A stretch of 64,000 nucleotides of DNA from Orthonyx spaldingii (taxonomy: Eukaryota > Chordata > Aves > Passeriformes > Orthonychidae): contig VZTJ01005467.1 in the NCBI GenBank assembly GCA_013397795.1, positions 95,036-159,035 of the forward strand, in the 5' to 3' direction. Each line of letters starts with the position of its first letter. The first letter of the stretch is position 1. The notes under the pieces are model-generated. The model saw nothing but the letters and a program-made list of their open reading frames with translations. It did not search any database and was not told where the DNA came from. Shown here piece after piece: positions 23,651 to 37,630 of this stretch. The position numbers and the translations under genes are program-made.

Positions 23651-26600
23651 TTAAAAGAGATTTTTTTTCCATATTACAAGTAATAGAATAAATGTAATTA
23701 GGGAAGTAAAAAGCCTTTAGTAAATGACAGTCATCTTTTCTTTGTTTTTCCAACATCTAAGTATCAATAAGTACTAAATTTGGTGGCAAATATTATAGGA
23801 GCTGATATTAAAACTAAATTGAAGTTCAACTTGATTATATTATAAGAGATCTTCCTAGGGCAGTTAAGAGAAAGAGTAGTGTGGAAACACTAGCTTACTT
23901 CTACAGAACATTAAGCAATTCAATGCTTACACTGTAGAATTTTATTGTAGGAGTCTGGGTTAATTTCTGTTTTACCCAAAATTGAATTTACTTAGACAAA
24001 AAATACCAAAACGTATAGGTCACCTACACTCCTGGCGTAAGGCAAGGGAGCAGGTTTTCCTATTGCTGAAAAGAGAAACATCAAACCCAGGAATGCCAGC
24101 TGACACTTTATAAAGGTGTCTGGAGAGTAAATAAGGAACCAAAGGCTACAGTATTTGAACATGTAGTTATGGGGTGACATAGAGTAGAGGAAATACAATG
24201 CTCTGTACTCAGAAGAAAATGTGACACCACCTAAGGATATATGTATATGAATGTTTCAGTGACTTCTCAAGTCTGTTGTGAGATACAAGCATGACAAGTA
24301 CACAGACTAAATAATAGGATATTAGTGTTGGTGAAAATTAATTGGCTTAGTACATATGAGTTGAATTATGAACTCATACTAAACTGTTTTATAAGGCATC
24401 CACTCAGGTACACTTCTATGTAAGAAGCTATTCTTAACTCATGTATAAATCAGGATTTTTCATGTTTCAAGTCAGTGAAATTAAAAGTGCAGTGCTTCAA
24501 TATAAAGACTCCAATGAATTTCAAATAAATGGTTAAACTCTGTAAGTACTAATTTAAATATGGGAAATATTAGAACAGGTATTCTCTTCAGTAGTATCTG
24601 AAATACAGCTACTGTAACTGCTGTACCTTATGTCCCAGAAAGAAATAGCAATCCCTTTAGAAAACAGGAAATAATACTACAGAAAAGAAAATACTGCCTT
24701 TCACAAGATTGCGTGCATTTGTGAACATTTGAACCATACCTGGACCTTATCTAGAGCACGAATATCAACCTGTTTCTTGGAGCTCATCCATAAACAAGAA
24801 GCTGAGAAAGAAAAAACTCAGAAGTCACTCAGGCGGGTAGGGGTAATAGCAAAAGGGTTTTTGATAAAATATTTAGGGAATTGCATGACGATTTCGACTG
24901 TGAACATACCTAGAAATAAGTTGCTGTTTTCAAAAATTGTGGCAGTGCATATTTCTGTGTTTAAAGCATATATATCTAGTGAGACCTTTTTGATAGTGTC
25001 TCTGTGTGTGAGTCTGTGTATGTCTCTGATAAAAAAAATAATATGTTTTCTCAAAGTATAGGTATAAATAGATTAAACAAATGTTTGGATGAATTAATTG
25101 CAAGTTGCTCATATATTGGGACCTGACGTGTTTTAGGACATGTGAAGAATAGTATCCTTGTAACACTGGCGTTGAAGAAAGGAACATATGTGATCTTGGT
25201 TTCTTTTTGTCTTTCCATTTGAGGTAGATAAAACTTGTAAAGAACAACAATTCTTTTATGAAAGAGAAATTCGTAAGGATGACTATTTTAATGTAGTGTT
25301 AAATCTTGCTTCTTCCTGTATAGCAATATATTTTATTCATTAAATTTAACCATGAACAGAAATAATGGATTGTAATACTCTTAGGTGATAAAGGTATTAA
25401 ATCACAGTCTTAGTTAAAACAAGCAAAAAACCTGACTAAACAACATCAAAAAGAAAAACGAACCCAAACCCCAAACAAACAGGAATTTTCTTTTGTCTTT
25501 CCTAGGTTTTATAAGCTTTTGTTTTTGGTAGAATTTTTCTTTCTTGTTTATTGCTGTTCATGTTTCTAATGTGTTTCCTTAAATAGTCATTATTTGGCTG
25601 ATGAAGTCAGTCAAATGTGTTTGGCGTTAACAATGACTTTTTCCAAACCCTTTTTTTAAAAATTCTAAAATCTATCAAAATGATCAAAGAGCTGGAGGAA
25701 ACAGCATACTGGTTCTTTCTGGTGCAGCATCTTAGCACAGTATGCAGTTTCTGTTACCCTGTGATCAAAGACCACACAGTGAATGCCATAGTTATACGGC
25801 TGCCCCCTGAGGGGAGAAATAAAAAAAGAGTGCCTATAAATTCTGTTTTTCATGGCAGCTTTGGGTTACTGAAATTGGTGGTATTTGGACAAAGTAAAAT
25901 TTGCCTAAGTACTACCTGAATTGTGAAGGAATCTCTTAGGGAGAGAAGTCTTGTAAATTAAGAATCTGTGACTTTGTTTAGCAAGCAACTTCAAGAATAT
26001 CATAGTGTCTATTAAGAATATGTCAAATGACTTATGTAAGTTGCATACCACATCAATTGTTTTTCATGTTTCAAATCTTAAAGGAAAAGGATGAAATGTG
26101 GAAACAATGAATTTATACAATTCCCTGTGAAGCACTGGGAGAGTCTTTTTTCTGCTGTAGACATGGAAGCTCTTGGCTAGTCATAGACTGCAAAATGACA
26201 GCACCTTTTCTCAAGATTAAGGACTGTAATAAGAATATATCCTCAAAATGTATCAACTCAGTCTTACTGTCTGCATCTGGATTACCTGATGTGTTTTTAG
26301 ACAAGACAAGCTATTTTGAGCAAAACAGCAAAGTCACTTGTAGTTAAAAGCAAGATCAATACCACTGTTTCCTTCCATCCTTGGCATCTTACGCTACATG
26401 TGAAGATTATCTGACATTTAATACAAGTTTGGAGTGCATTATCGAGATGTAAATATCTGCAATTGCGTGAACACCTGTTACACGTATTTATAATGTTAAT
26501 GTTTATTTTACTTCTAAATATTAAGATATTTAGTATTATGATTTTCAGTAGTCTTAATTCTGCAAAGTTACTAGGCCTAATCACTACATGTTCTTCAAAC

Positions 26601-27212
26601 AACCTTCCAAATTGTTGAAGAGGAGGTATGGGTGTGTGCAACTAATGAAGAAGACACCTAACATTTCTATTGAGTGAGGAGACTATCCTGAAGAAACTGG
26701 GTAGGAGGCTGCCTGGCCACTGAACGATAGTGTGGTTGAAAAAAGGTCTCTGGGGAATGTTTGGTAGTTTTGATGTCCCTGGAGAATTTTAGTCTTGGCA
26801 TCTCAGGGCAGAAGTCCTTTGCTTCTTCTGTGACAGTGATTCTGAATTTGAAAGTCCTGTAGAATATATTGAAATTAAGACCTCGGGAAGTCCATTCAGT
26901 TTATCTTTGTAATAAGTGAGATGTTCCAGTCCCTTTGTCATCTGTGTTAATTTTAAGAACAGGATTTTAAAATAGCTTATAAAATATCAGAATTGTAAAC
27001 TATGTGCTTTACCGGCTGGTTTTCTATACAACTTCAGTTTATTATCTTTCCCAAGAATACCCATAATCTAATTCTGTATATAAATGATTAGTTGCTAAAT
27101 TATACACTAAATAAATGTATTATAGAAGACAACGCCATCAGAGGTGTCAGCTATGTCTGTGTCTCTTTTGTATCTTCCTTTTTTTTCTAAACCCACTTAT
27201 GTCGTCTGGCAG

Positions 27213-27328
27213 AGTTGCCACTCTGAGCAACTTGATCTAGTGGGTGGCATCCCTTCCCATGGCAGGGGGTTTAGAACAAGATGATCTTTAAGATGCCTTC
27301 CAACCCAAGTCTTTCTATGATTCTACAA
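27213..27328 (+). mobile_element. CR1 LINE 3' tip
   Basis: Contains CTCTGAGCAACTTGATCTAG, a CCCATGGCAGGGGGTTTAGAA block and ends with TCTTTCTATGATTCTA, the ATTCTATG-type CR1 terminus. Only the last ~110 bases are present, as usual for 5'-truncated CR1 insertions. Confidence 0.88.
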
Positions 27329-29376
27329 TACTGTGAAATCTGCAAATGTATTCAATATAAGTAAGTTCCTTTTACTTTTGAATTTGTGTTGTAGACTTGA
27401 GACATATTCACAATTTGTGTTCTCATAAGGACTACACTTTTTTTTAAAACTGTTTAACAGATCAATGTGTTAATATTCACCAGTAACTTCTAGTATACCC
27501 TCCATCTCCAAGGTGAAATCAGCAGCTTATACCATTTTGGTTTGAATATTCTTTGAATGGTAAAAACTGACTTAGGAAGGAGGATAAAAGTGCTTGCCCC
27601 TCCAGAACTACATGAAATCAGTTGTTCCTCGTTACACTGTGTATTATCACCTTGCTAAGAACCACTAGGGAAGATGTCTTTTCAGAGAAAATTGCAGATT
27701 AATTTTGCCAGTGTAGTGCGACATTTCTGTAAACTACCAAATAATGGTTACAAAATGAAGTTTCTTTTTCTTTTGTTTCCAATTATAAATCGTTCAGGCA
27801 GAGAAAATATTGTGCTTATTCTACTCTTTCATGTATTTGTATTGTTAGAGGGCATGCTGTTTTATCATTAACTTTCTTATGTTTGCATGATATGATAGGC
27901 TGCTGTGTGGTGCTGTTTCCCTGGGCTTGATGCACTCAAGGGTGCATGCTTTTGGGGAAAATCAGTTGTGAGAGCATAAAAGAAGGGTGTAACTTCACCC
28001 TTTGTAGGGCTGGCTGTTACTGGTTGATTCAGTGAAGAATTCTTTGTGGGAAAATATTTGGTCAAAAAAATGCGTTTGAAAGTACAATTTTGTGGAAATG
28101 TGTTTTGACATCAACACTTTGGAATGATGTGTATGATGAATATAATGACTATATCAACTATTCTTTCAAGTGTACATTCTGTTTCATTCCTACTCAGTTC
28201 TTCAATCCTAGGTAGGAGCTGGGTAACAGAAAAGGTGAAGAACAAGTCACTCCAAGTGATAGTTTCCTGAAAGATTCTTCTTCCTTTTGGGAGTTGCTTG
28301 ATGTCAGTTTTCAAAGCAGTCTGATTTTTAGTGGGCTGTGCTGTGTATTCTCTGGATACTCAATTTACTGGGCAGCTGTACAGTAGTTTATGTCCCCTTG
28401 GCCCAGTTACCAAGGATTTTCACTCTGGGAGAGAAAAAAATTAAATCAGGAATCATTTGGAGCTAACATCCTCATCCAGCTGTATTAAAGATTAAATTAA
28501 TGCATTTATTTAAAAGCAGAAGTCGAGGAGTTATATAAATATAAAACATTCCAGAATGAATGTTGTCGTTAACTATAAGTTTTGATTACATGATGACAAG
28601 TTTTTCATATCTTTTCTTTAGATGGACTATCTTTGCTCAATAAGAAGGGTAACGGTAAAATTAAACTTCAGTGCTGTCATCAAATAGAATTCAGCAATCT
28701 GGTTTATTTTTAATTACTATGATTGGGTATCATGTAATAGCATGTGGGAAGGGTAATAAATATCCTTTGCCTGTTTCCATCTACCTAATGAATATTTTTT
28801 AACTAAATGCCTTAATTATCACATCCCTGACCTCAGGAACCTTTTCTGCTACCACCTTGTTCAAGATTCAGTATGTAGTTTTACATTTGTTACGTGTTGT
28901 TTTAATCAGATTTTACCACACTCCCTCATTTCTCTTTTCATTAGCACATAGATACTTTCCTGAAAATTCTCAGAAAAATGGCCAATGCATATTTACTTTA
29001 ATATAGTTCTGCAAGCATGTTGTGAGCCCAGCCATTTGGGAACAAGCAAGCTTGCATACACAGATGTATCATCATGGATATATCCTGTATTTATCTTTTT
29101 GTGACTCGACAGTGTTGGGAAATCTGTGAATACTGCCTTTAGGTTTCCCTTTGTAGTCGTCCCTCAAATGAACAAACAAAACCAAACAGAATGGACAGGA
29201 TGGATGAAACACAGAGAGATCCTATTCTGAAAGAGTTTGTTGATTGTTTATGTCTTTCCATTCCTTGGATACAGGGAGATGTATCAGCTGATGATTGCGT
29301 TACCATTTCCTCATCCATATAAATGAATACATGGCAAGAATTAAGAGAAATTTCCAAACCTGTAGGTTAGATTCAA
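27329..29376. other. AT-rich non-coding stretch
   Basis: Nothing recognised. Frames are at most about 67 codons and carry no known domain. Confidence 0.6.
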
Positions 29377-29530
29377 ATCATTGGGCCACAGAATTGTTAA
29401 GGTTGAAAAAGACTTCTAAGATTATCAGTCCAACCATTAGCCTGACACAATCTTGTTCACCATTAAACCATGTCCCCAAGCATACACACATTTTTTGAAC
29501 ATTCCCAGGGATAGCAATTCTAGAACCGGG
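29377..29530 (-). mobile_element. CR1 LINE 3' tip, reverse orientation
   Basis: CACAGAATTGTTAAGGTTGA, TCCAACCATTAGCCTGACAC, CCATTAAACCATGTCCCCAA and CATTCCCAGGGATAGCAAT follow the order of a common avian CR1 subfamily 3' end read on the minus strand. A T run (about 29541-29559) follows shortly after. Confidence 0.8.
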
Positions 29531-32500
29531 CATGTTTTCTATTTTTTTTTTTTTTTTTCTGTTAATGAAAGATAAAGTTCGTGGTGCCATGACTGTATAT
29601 GCCAACATGTACATTTTACCCATGCTTCCAAGTGAGTTTTTGTATTCTGCTGCTTCTGATGCATGTGATCTTGTGGTGAACTGAGTCACAAGTAACCCAT
29701 AAGAAAACTTATTTTTCTAAAGTGAGGTAAATTATACTTTCATTAGGCACTCTGTGAATGCATGGAGTGAAGTGTAAGGAGCAAATCTGAAAAAGATACA
29801 GCAATGGTAACAATAGAAGGATGTGAACAGTGGGGAGTAGGAAAAAGAAAACATGGATAGTGCATTATATATGTTTTTGTGTAAGTAGACATTATTTTAC
29901 AGGCAGTTACAGCCCCTTATTTATTGAGAAGAGCCTTCTCCTGGGGTAATTACTGTTCTAAGAAGGAGGTTTTATTCTACTATTAATTCTGTAAATAAGG
30001 TGAAACTGCTGCATGCAGGAGAGAATGTTCTCATTTAGTATTCCTTTAAAGACTAGCATTCTTTCATCAATGATTCAGTTTTACAAATCATTATTATGCT
30101 GTAAATTATTAAGTTGCATAAATTATTCTTTGTATGTAATGTGTAAGTTTGAAGGCAAATAGAATTTTATACTTTTCTCTAGATGACAGAAGCCCTTCTG
30201 CTCTTGTTATTCATTCATTTGGAAATACTGCAGTTCTTATTTTTTTAATTTGCTTTACATAACTGAATTAAGCTTTGACCTAAGAGTTATTTTTCCATGT
30301 GGAACTTACATCAACGAATAGCAGAACTTGTAGAAGAAGCAATTTTCTGTGTATTGGAGGGAAAAAGATATAGGTCATTACATATGTATATGTCCTTAAA
30401 TGTATATGTAAATACTAAAAAACTGTTGTGCTGGTAATGGTATTTGATAACCACCACTCCCAACAACCTCTTCCCACCTCCAACCAAAAATCCTTTTATG
30501 CCCAACTTAAAATCATTGAAAACAGAACAAAACCTCACAACAGAGAAAATGCAACCTTTGGGCTCAATTTACCCCCATAAAGATATATCACAGATGGTAT
30601 TGTTAATGAGGTTGGAGGCAGGAAGTATACAAATACAGTTAGCATTTTTACAAAAACCAAGGAGACTTTTTTCCTGTTGAAACTTGTCAGCGAATATCTC
30701 AAGGACAATTTGTCAATGTTAGTCTTTTTCACTGTTATCTCTACTTTCTTACAATGCCAGCTAATTTAATGCTTAATTGTAAGACAGTCTTTGGTTTCTA
30801 ATGTATCTGTGAGGTGTTTTCTGTGAATTAGATGGCCAATACTATCTTTGAGAACCAAGTAATCAATTTATTTAATTGTTATATTTTTAAGAGCATATTA
30901 ATGCATATGCCAAAATGGAAAAAATAATCTCCTGCCCAAACATTCTACTCAAATATGCTTTTTTCCTTTATTGTTAGTAGTCATATTTCTGTCTGATGGA
31001 ACATCTTTCTTTCCTTCTTACGCAGCAGCAGACATAACATTTTACATATAGTTAGCTGATTACTTTCAAAATGGTTGTGAAATATTTTCAAATGATATGA
31101 AACTAGCAAACTAGCACTCTTCTGAGGTAAAGCATGTCTGTTATCTTTGTAAGTTATGAAAAACTAATTTTTCCTGTTAATTTATCATATTTTTACTCTT
31201 CTGCATGGTTCATTCCTCTGCATCTCCTTTTCCATAGTAAGTGCAGTGACAACACTAACTTGAACAAAGGAAAGTTGTAAAAAACTTGACTTGTAAAAAA
31301 CTGATTGCAGTTGTTTGTCCATCCTTCAGTTTCCAGGCACTATCTCATTATAGTTATTTTCATTGTAAGCAGCAGCAATACAATGAAAGAAGAGAGAAAT
31401 GTAGTTCATATCATGCTGGAAGAGTCCACTATTTTTATTGTACATAGGAAGAAAAACAACAAAATGATAATTCTCTATATCAATTTTACATCATTTGAAA
31501 TAAGATTGAATTATTTCCCCCGATTATTTTCCAGGAATGTGAATCCCTTGAAATCCAAGGCCCTGCCTTGAATAATTACAAACTGAGCAGTTAGTTTACC
31601 ATGTGAGGTGGGGTACAACTCCAAAATTAAGATGCCATTAATGGGATTTGAATCTTAGTTTCATATTTCCTGGAAATGAGACCACAAGCCTGTAGTAACA
31701 GTCCAGCACAAAACTGATGTCCCTTTCAAAGGTTTAGTTCTAAGAAGAAAGAAAAGTCTTCAAGGAATGTTGCTCTAATTAGAGGTAGCCAGGAAGCATG
31801 AACTTCATCCCTGGTTTGTACCTGCTTGTGTCTGAGTGATTTGCCTTCTCCCAACCCTTTTTCCCCATTGGCCACCTTCCTGTCTCTTCACAGGCAGGAA
31901 AATGGAAGACACAGTATAAATTTTTTTTTGGTCCATTAAAGATCAGATACTATTCTTGTATAGAACTGTTTTGGAAGCCCTAGCAATCTCCTGCTAGTGA
32001 AAAAAAACTTTTTTGCATATGTTGTTCTCTTTCAGAACTCCCCAGTAAATTGTCTGTGTACATCCTGTTAATATTTCTTATCAAATTAAAGAAATGTTGA
32101 GGTATTTGGCATTCATTGTGGTCTCTAGGTAGTGTAATGCTTCCTTATTTATTCTTCAAATTTTCTGGAGAAAATCTGTGTTGTTTTCATATGTGGTTTC
32201 ATTATACCATGTAAAATTGTAGGAACTTAATGAAAACAAATTCTCATTTACTTCAAGATAATGATGTTCCACATTTCAAGTACTGGAAGTATTATGCAGT
32301 AGGCTGTTTTTGAAGCTCATTGAATATCCAGGAATCATCAGGAGATGTGGGGGTTTTGTTTGTTTGCTCTTTGTGGATTTGGTTTTCTTTTACTTATCTG
32401 AAAAGTTTTGCAATGTGCCTCAATTGGAACTATGCCTCATCCCTCTCCACAGCCAAATGAGAACTCTACTTTTTTAGCAGTAGCTCAAGCCCCACGCCAT

Positions 32501-35500
32501 CAGCTCTCCACCGGTATGTCAGAATGGCAAAGTGAATTTAGATGAGTTTATGATATGATAAACCAAGGAGAAGGCCATTCATTAACCCTCTAGGCTTCCC
32601 GTTAGGCTGATGTTTAGCTATTAGGATAGTTTTATCAACTTATTCATCAAGGGAGGTAACTGGAGAAGGAAGTTCGGATTGTAAAATGACTATTCTTGTT
32701 GGGCATGTGTTAAACTCTGATCTAACACTATTTAATTTTTGACACTTGGCGTCTTCCCAATATAAAAAATATTCTGGTGTATTTTGGGTTTCAAGGCACT
32801 TCTTCTTTACATAATTGAATAAATGCATAAATCTTTTGTTTCTAAATCATGGTACATTTAGTTCTGAGAACAAGAAAAAACAAACAGCAGTGTAAAAGAA
32901 ATACTTTTATAAAATTGGTCCTGCTTATTACAAAACTTGGCAGCAATGCCTACATTACCCGTCATCTGTTATGATGATGAAGTAGGCGAAGTATTAGAAT
33001 GATTCAGAGAATGATGTTGTGCTTTAAGTTGTTCTATTTTATATATTTCTAGGATGCTACACCTCATTCTATTTTGATGCTAGATGTGTTATTTGTAGAG
33101 TACAGCATAGGAAGCAGCCATCTAACACCAAACCCAAAATGGCAGCTTGACACAAATCAATCTAATCCAACTGTAGCAGAGGTCTTAGGTCACTGTGCAC
33201 ACCCTTTCTTCTTTGGCTCGCCAAAGCCAGGTGTTGCAGCTCATTGTACCCAGGTATTTATTTGGAGACACAGCAATCTATCTGGCTGTGTAGCCTAAGA
33301 GTGAAGTGTTAGGGTGGAAAATGGTGTAGTAATTTGAATCTAATAAACCTGATATTGGGAAAGAAAAGAATTCCTGTGTGGTTTCAAGGAAAGAGGTATA
33401 ATCTCTTGGCAAGAAAGTGGAAAATCTTTTAGAGACATTGGTCAGCTTGTAGTATAATGCCTAAAACAATGTTAGTCTGTAGGAGTCTTGGAAGCTGTTC
33501 TTCAATTCAAACTGTTTTATAATAAAGAAAACTATTTTTCCCATGTCTTTCCATGTCAGTCAAGGCACAAATATATATATATGGATAGATTGAAAGAGAA
33601 AGGAGTGAAGAAAATCTATACAGATACATGAAGCTGTGTGTGTGCTGGAAATCTGTTTGTTTTAAATGTGACTGACGCTCTTTTGTTCCTGTCATACTTG
33701 AATACTCTCTGTATCAGAACTTGAAATAATATTCAAAAGTGTTTGACTCATGTAAGCTCAGTCATGTAAGCTCTATAGGTCAGTAGTTGCTCTTTTCTTA
33801 CTTCAACACCTGTTTCAGAAGATTCTCACATTTTCAGAGCATAATATATTACAAAATGCCTTTAATAATGAAAACAACAGTTATTCAAATAGTAGAAAGT
33901 AGATTTTGTCAGGTGTTTGATATTGGATAAATATTTGTTGGCGTTATCTGAATTATTGTGGGTTAGAGATGCAGACAAATCACAATACCTATCTTTTACA
34001 TAGATCCAACTACTACATAATCTGTTACGAGTTCTCGATATTGTATATGACAGTAACCCACATGTCATGATCTTTCAGAATTGTGAGGGTATTGTACAAA
34101 AAGCTGTTTCTTCCAGTTCACATAGAATTTGAACCTCTGTTTTTTCTGAACTTTCCTGCTTTATGAATAGATTGTGTACTCCAATACTGATAACTTCACA
34201 AGTTTTTGGAACTCTTGAAAAATTAAGGTTTGATAATGTAATGCCAATTCAAAAGAAATTACACAATTGGATTTGCGGTGCAAATTTCTGCATAGTGAAA
34301 AAAAATCTTCTGGGGGCACTTCCTAAGTCACTATAATGGAAGAAGTATGGCTCCTTGCATATGCAGATGTGTGCTTTAATAATGTCTGTGTTTTTGATGA
34401 CCCTAAAGGATAAAGTCTTGAGTTCACTATGAAAGGATTTTAATAGCACACAGTTCTAATAATGAGAACAAGTAAACTTTTCTGTAAAATCTGAAGGAAT
34501 AAAAATAAAAATTTTATATGATAGGACACAAAAGGTCAAGTGTAACATCATCTAGTGAAAACAATTCAGGGAAGGCTTACTTCAGCCCCTGCAGCATTAA
34601 AATATCATAATGTCCTCTAATGGGTTTGGAAACCATTAATGGGTTTGGAAACTGATTCAGCACAGGGATTAGGGTTTGCTTGTTTTTGTTGAAAGGTTTC
34701 GCTAATGCTGTCGAGTATGAATTCTCTGAATAGAGAAAAAGGTTTAGACGTATCAAGTCATCATTGTGTGACTTTTTTTCCTTAAATGTTTTCAAACGAC
34801 GAGTCTGCCTAACTAGAAACAGATGAAGTATAGAAATCTATTCTAAACCTGGAAGATTTAGCTGAAGGGCAGAAGGTCTGTAAAGGATTTACTTTCAATT
34901 GTATCCACTCTAGAGGCATAATTGAATATTTATGTGTACTGCTGTGTGGTAACCATTGTGACTGCTTGTAAAAGTGAAGTTTTAACAGCAAATAATATAG
35001 TCCAGAGTTCAATGGAATAATCTTTTTCTTAGTACAGACTGTAAAAAGCAGGTAGTATTTTAGGTGGAATGGACAATTACTATACCATAACTGTAAAACT
35101 TGTGCACTGCATCACATTTGTTACTATAAATCTACTATTTCTAAAGTACACAACTTAATTGTTCCAAAGACAATTAGTAATTGTAACAATAAGAGACCTT
35201 TTTAAGATGTTTTCCAGCTAGAGGCAACTCCAGCTAAAACTAGATTTCTAAGAGGTGTGTTAAACAAATTGAAAACCTAAAATTAAAGTGGAACATGAGA
35301 TCCCTTAAAAGTCAATAGCTTTCCAGTTTATGAAACTCCCCCAGCTGAAAAAAGAAGTGATTATATCTAAATTGCTCAAGAAATACTCTGGTGTACAGAT
35401 TCTCTGGATTTGCAGATGATGGATATCTTACTTGGGTGTGTCCTACATTAAGATGTGTGAGATTGTGCTGGGCTATGTCAAGCAGTCCCCATTAAGGACA

Positions 35501-37056
35501 CACACACATTTTTTTGTGAGGTTGCATATATTGACATGTTAGAGCTCAGTAGTGATTTGAGGATGACTGCAGCAAGTTTTGTGAAAGACATTTCATAAGA
35601 CAGTTCTTTAAAAAAAGTGTTTTTGTCTTTTGTATAAATAAGGTTTTGTCCTGCCTTTTTAGGTTTGTTTTTTTTTTTTTCTTTTTCTTTAAAGGGGGCA
35701 TTTGGAACATCAGAATATGAAACTCTGTTTTCTAATTAATAATATGTGTTAAGCTTGGCAGTCTAAAGCTAGAGCAGCCTCTTTTCCCTCCTATGCCCTC
35801 CATTGTCTCTACAAGATTTCACAAATTAGATGAAAAATTTCAAGGAAATTATAAGAAATCAGCTTAGCTGTTTTAAAGTAGTGACTCTGAAGATGCATTA
35901 GACTCTTGATCTTCTACCACTGCAGTGTGACGTTAGGCCTGTCAATATAACATTAAATCTTTGAGTAATTTAAACTAACAAGTTTTGGTGTTTGCTTTTT
36001 TTATTTTTAAAACCAGCAACAAAATGTATATTTTTATGTTTGCAGGTTTGTTTTTTTTTTTTCTTTTGAATAGCTGAGGTGTAATTACATAAAACCTAGT
36101 TTTGATTTTGTTTAAGAAAAAAGTTGAAAAGACACTTGAAACTTAAATTTATGGGTTAAAACCCAGAAATGTAAAAATTTCTTTTCCACTTATGATTTCT
36201 TTATTTTTTCTATAATTATTTATTTTTAAATGAAAAATTTTTGTTACTTGATGTATAAAGAATGTGAGAAAGTACCTGAAATATAACTGATTTGAGAGAA
36301 GAATGTCTTTTGATTAACTTCCACAACTGGTGATCAGGGCTTCTGGATTCTCCCCCATCACTCAGATGATCTTGGATTTTGTTTATATCAAGTAATGGGA
36401 TGGGAATAACAAAATTGTCTGTTTCACACGAACATCAGTAATGAGGGCCTTGGATGGAAGATGCTGTATGACTGTCACATAATTATGTTTTTGATGTATG
36501 TCCAGAGATACTTCTTTTTTAATGTGTTAGTATTTTTGTAACCCAAAACAGTTTGGAAGGACCTTTATTAAGATACAGGATGAACTACATTAGGATATGT
36601 TCCCTTGTTTTACTGCAATAAGCTTGTCTTTTTTCTGTATTGCAGGTTTGTGAATAGTTCCCAAAAGGATATGGTACTTTTCACCATGTTATGATAAAGA
36701 TTGATGCAGTTTATCATTATGTTGTTTTCTGTTACAAGAGTCTTATAAATCCAACAAATTTGTATCTTTTGTGGTTTTTTGTTTTTGGCTTTTTTTTTAA
36801 AAGAAGTTAGTTGAGGCTTCCCTGGGCAAAAAAGACCTATTTTTGTAGGGCTATAAATATACAAAAAAGGTTAGCTACAAAAGTGTAGGGTCGTTGTTTA
36901 TTAGATTCAATGGATTTAGATTTCCTATTCTCAAATTTTTTATGTATTAAATTTTGTATGTGACTTTCAGGGAAAAAGCAGCTATGTCAAACTCAAGGTA
37001 AATATTGCACTGAGATCAGCTGGGAGCTTTAATAGATAATGAGCCCCTTGATCAGG
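29531..37056. other. AT-rich non-coding stretch
   Basis: No gene recognised over 7.5 kb. Many T/G-rich tracts on the + strand (about 32350-32392, 35662-35692, 36045-36068, 36770-36800). Short direct duplications at 33748-33773 (12-mer, period 14) and 34618-34652. Confidence 0.6.
34618..34652 (+). repeat. 16-base direct repeat, period 19
   Basis: TAATGGGTTTGGAAAC occurs at 34618-34633 and again at 34637-34652, separated by CAT. Looks like a small replication-slippage duplication. Confidence 0.9.
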
Positions 37057-37630
37057 TGTCATGGTTTAACCCCAGAGAGCAACCAAGTGCCACAAAGCTA
37101 CTTGCTCATTCCCCCACGAGCAAGATCAGGAAGAGAATCAGAAGAGAATCTCAACCCACAGGTTTTTCTGCTTCTAAAGACAACTTAATAAATAAAGCAA
37201 AAGCCGTGCATACATGCAAGCAAGGAATTCATTCACCACTTGCCACGGGCAGGCAGGTGTTCGGCCATCTCCAGGAGAACATCACATGTGGCAGTCACTT
37301 GGCAAGACAAATATCATCACTCCAAATGTCCCCCCTTCTCCTTTTCCCCAGCTGTACATACTCAGCATGACATCATGTGGTCTGGAATATCCCTTGGGTC
37401 AGTTGAGGTCATCTGTTCAGGCTGTGTCCCTCCCTCAACTTGTACTTCCCTAGCCTTCTCATTGGTGGAGTGGTGTGAGGAGCAGAAAAGGCCCTGTGTT
37501 TGTGTAAGCCCTGCTCAGAAATAACAATACCTCTATAGTATCAACACTGTGTTCAGCACAGTACCAAAAGAGGATCCTATACAAGCTTCCTATACTGTGA
37601 AGAAAATTAACCCCAGCCAAAACCAGCACA
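37057..37630 (-). mobile_element. Avian ERV solo LTR, minus orientation
   Basis: A 574-bp element that starts TGTCATGGTTTAACCCCAG and ends CCCAGCCAAAACCAGCACA, the two ends I know from an abundant avian endogenous retrovirus LTR. Between them are the conserved middle blocks: TCTCAACCCACAGG, the CTTAATAAATAAAGC region, a GCATGACATCATGTGGTCTG block, GGAATATCCCTTGGGTCAGT and CAGGCTGTGTCCCTCCC. Flanking bases TCAGG (37052-37056) and CCGGG (37631-37635) match at three of five, both differences being transitions, so a decayed 5-bp duplication is possible. No internal genes. Frames on the + strand between 37056 and 37524 are antisense to it and not genes. I do not give a family name because I cannot verify it. 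Confidence 0.88.

Larger units (their letters stand above)
21284..27212. other. AT-rich non-coding stretch
   Basis: No gene recognised. Frames of 100-110 codons (24729-25061 +, 25617-25919 +, 26297-26641 -) lack domains and sit in AT-rich DNA. The 25617-25919 frame covers a higher-complexity segment that may be worth a conservation check. Contains the low-complexity tracts and the possible regulatory block listed separately. Confidence 0.55.

Noticed and set aside
29541..29689. T run as the tail of a reverse-oriented processed pseudogene
   Set aside because: The sequence after the run has no readable protein and no recognisable transcript, and no flanking duplication was seen.
37056..37524. 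Three overlapping plus-strand frames of 79-104 codons
   Set aside because: They are antisense to the minus-oriented avian LTR.
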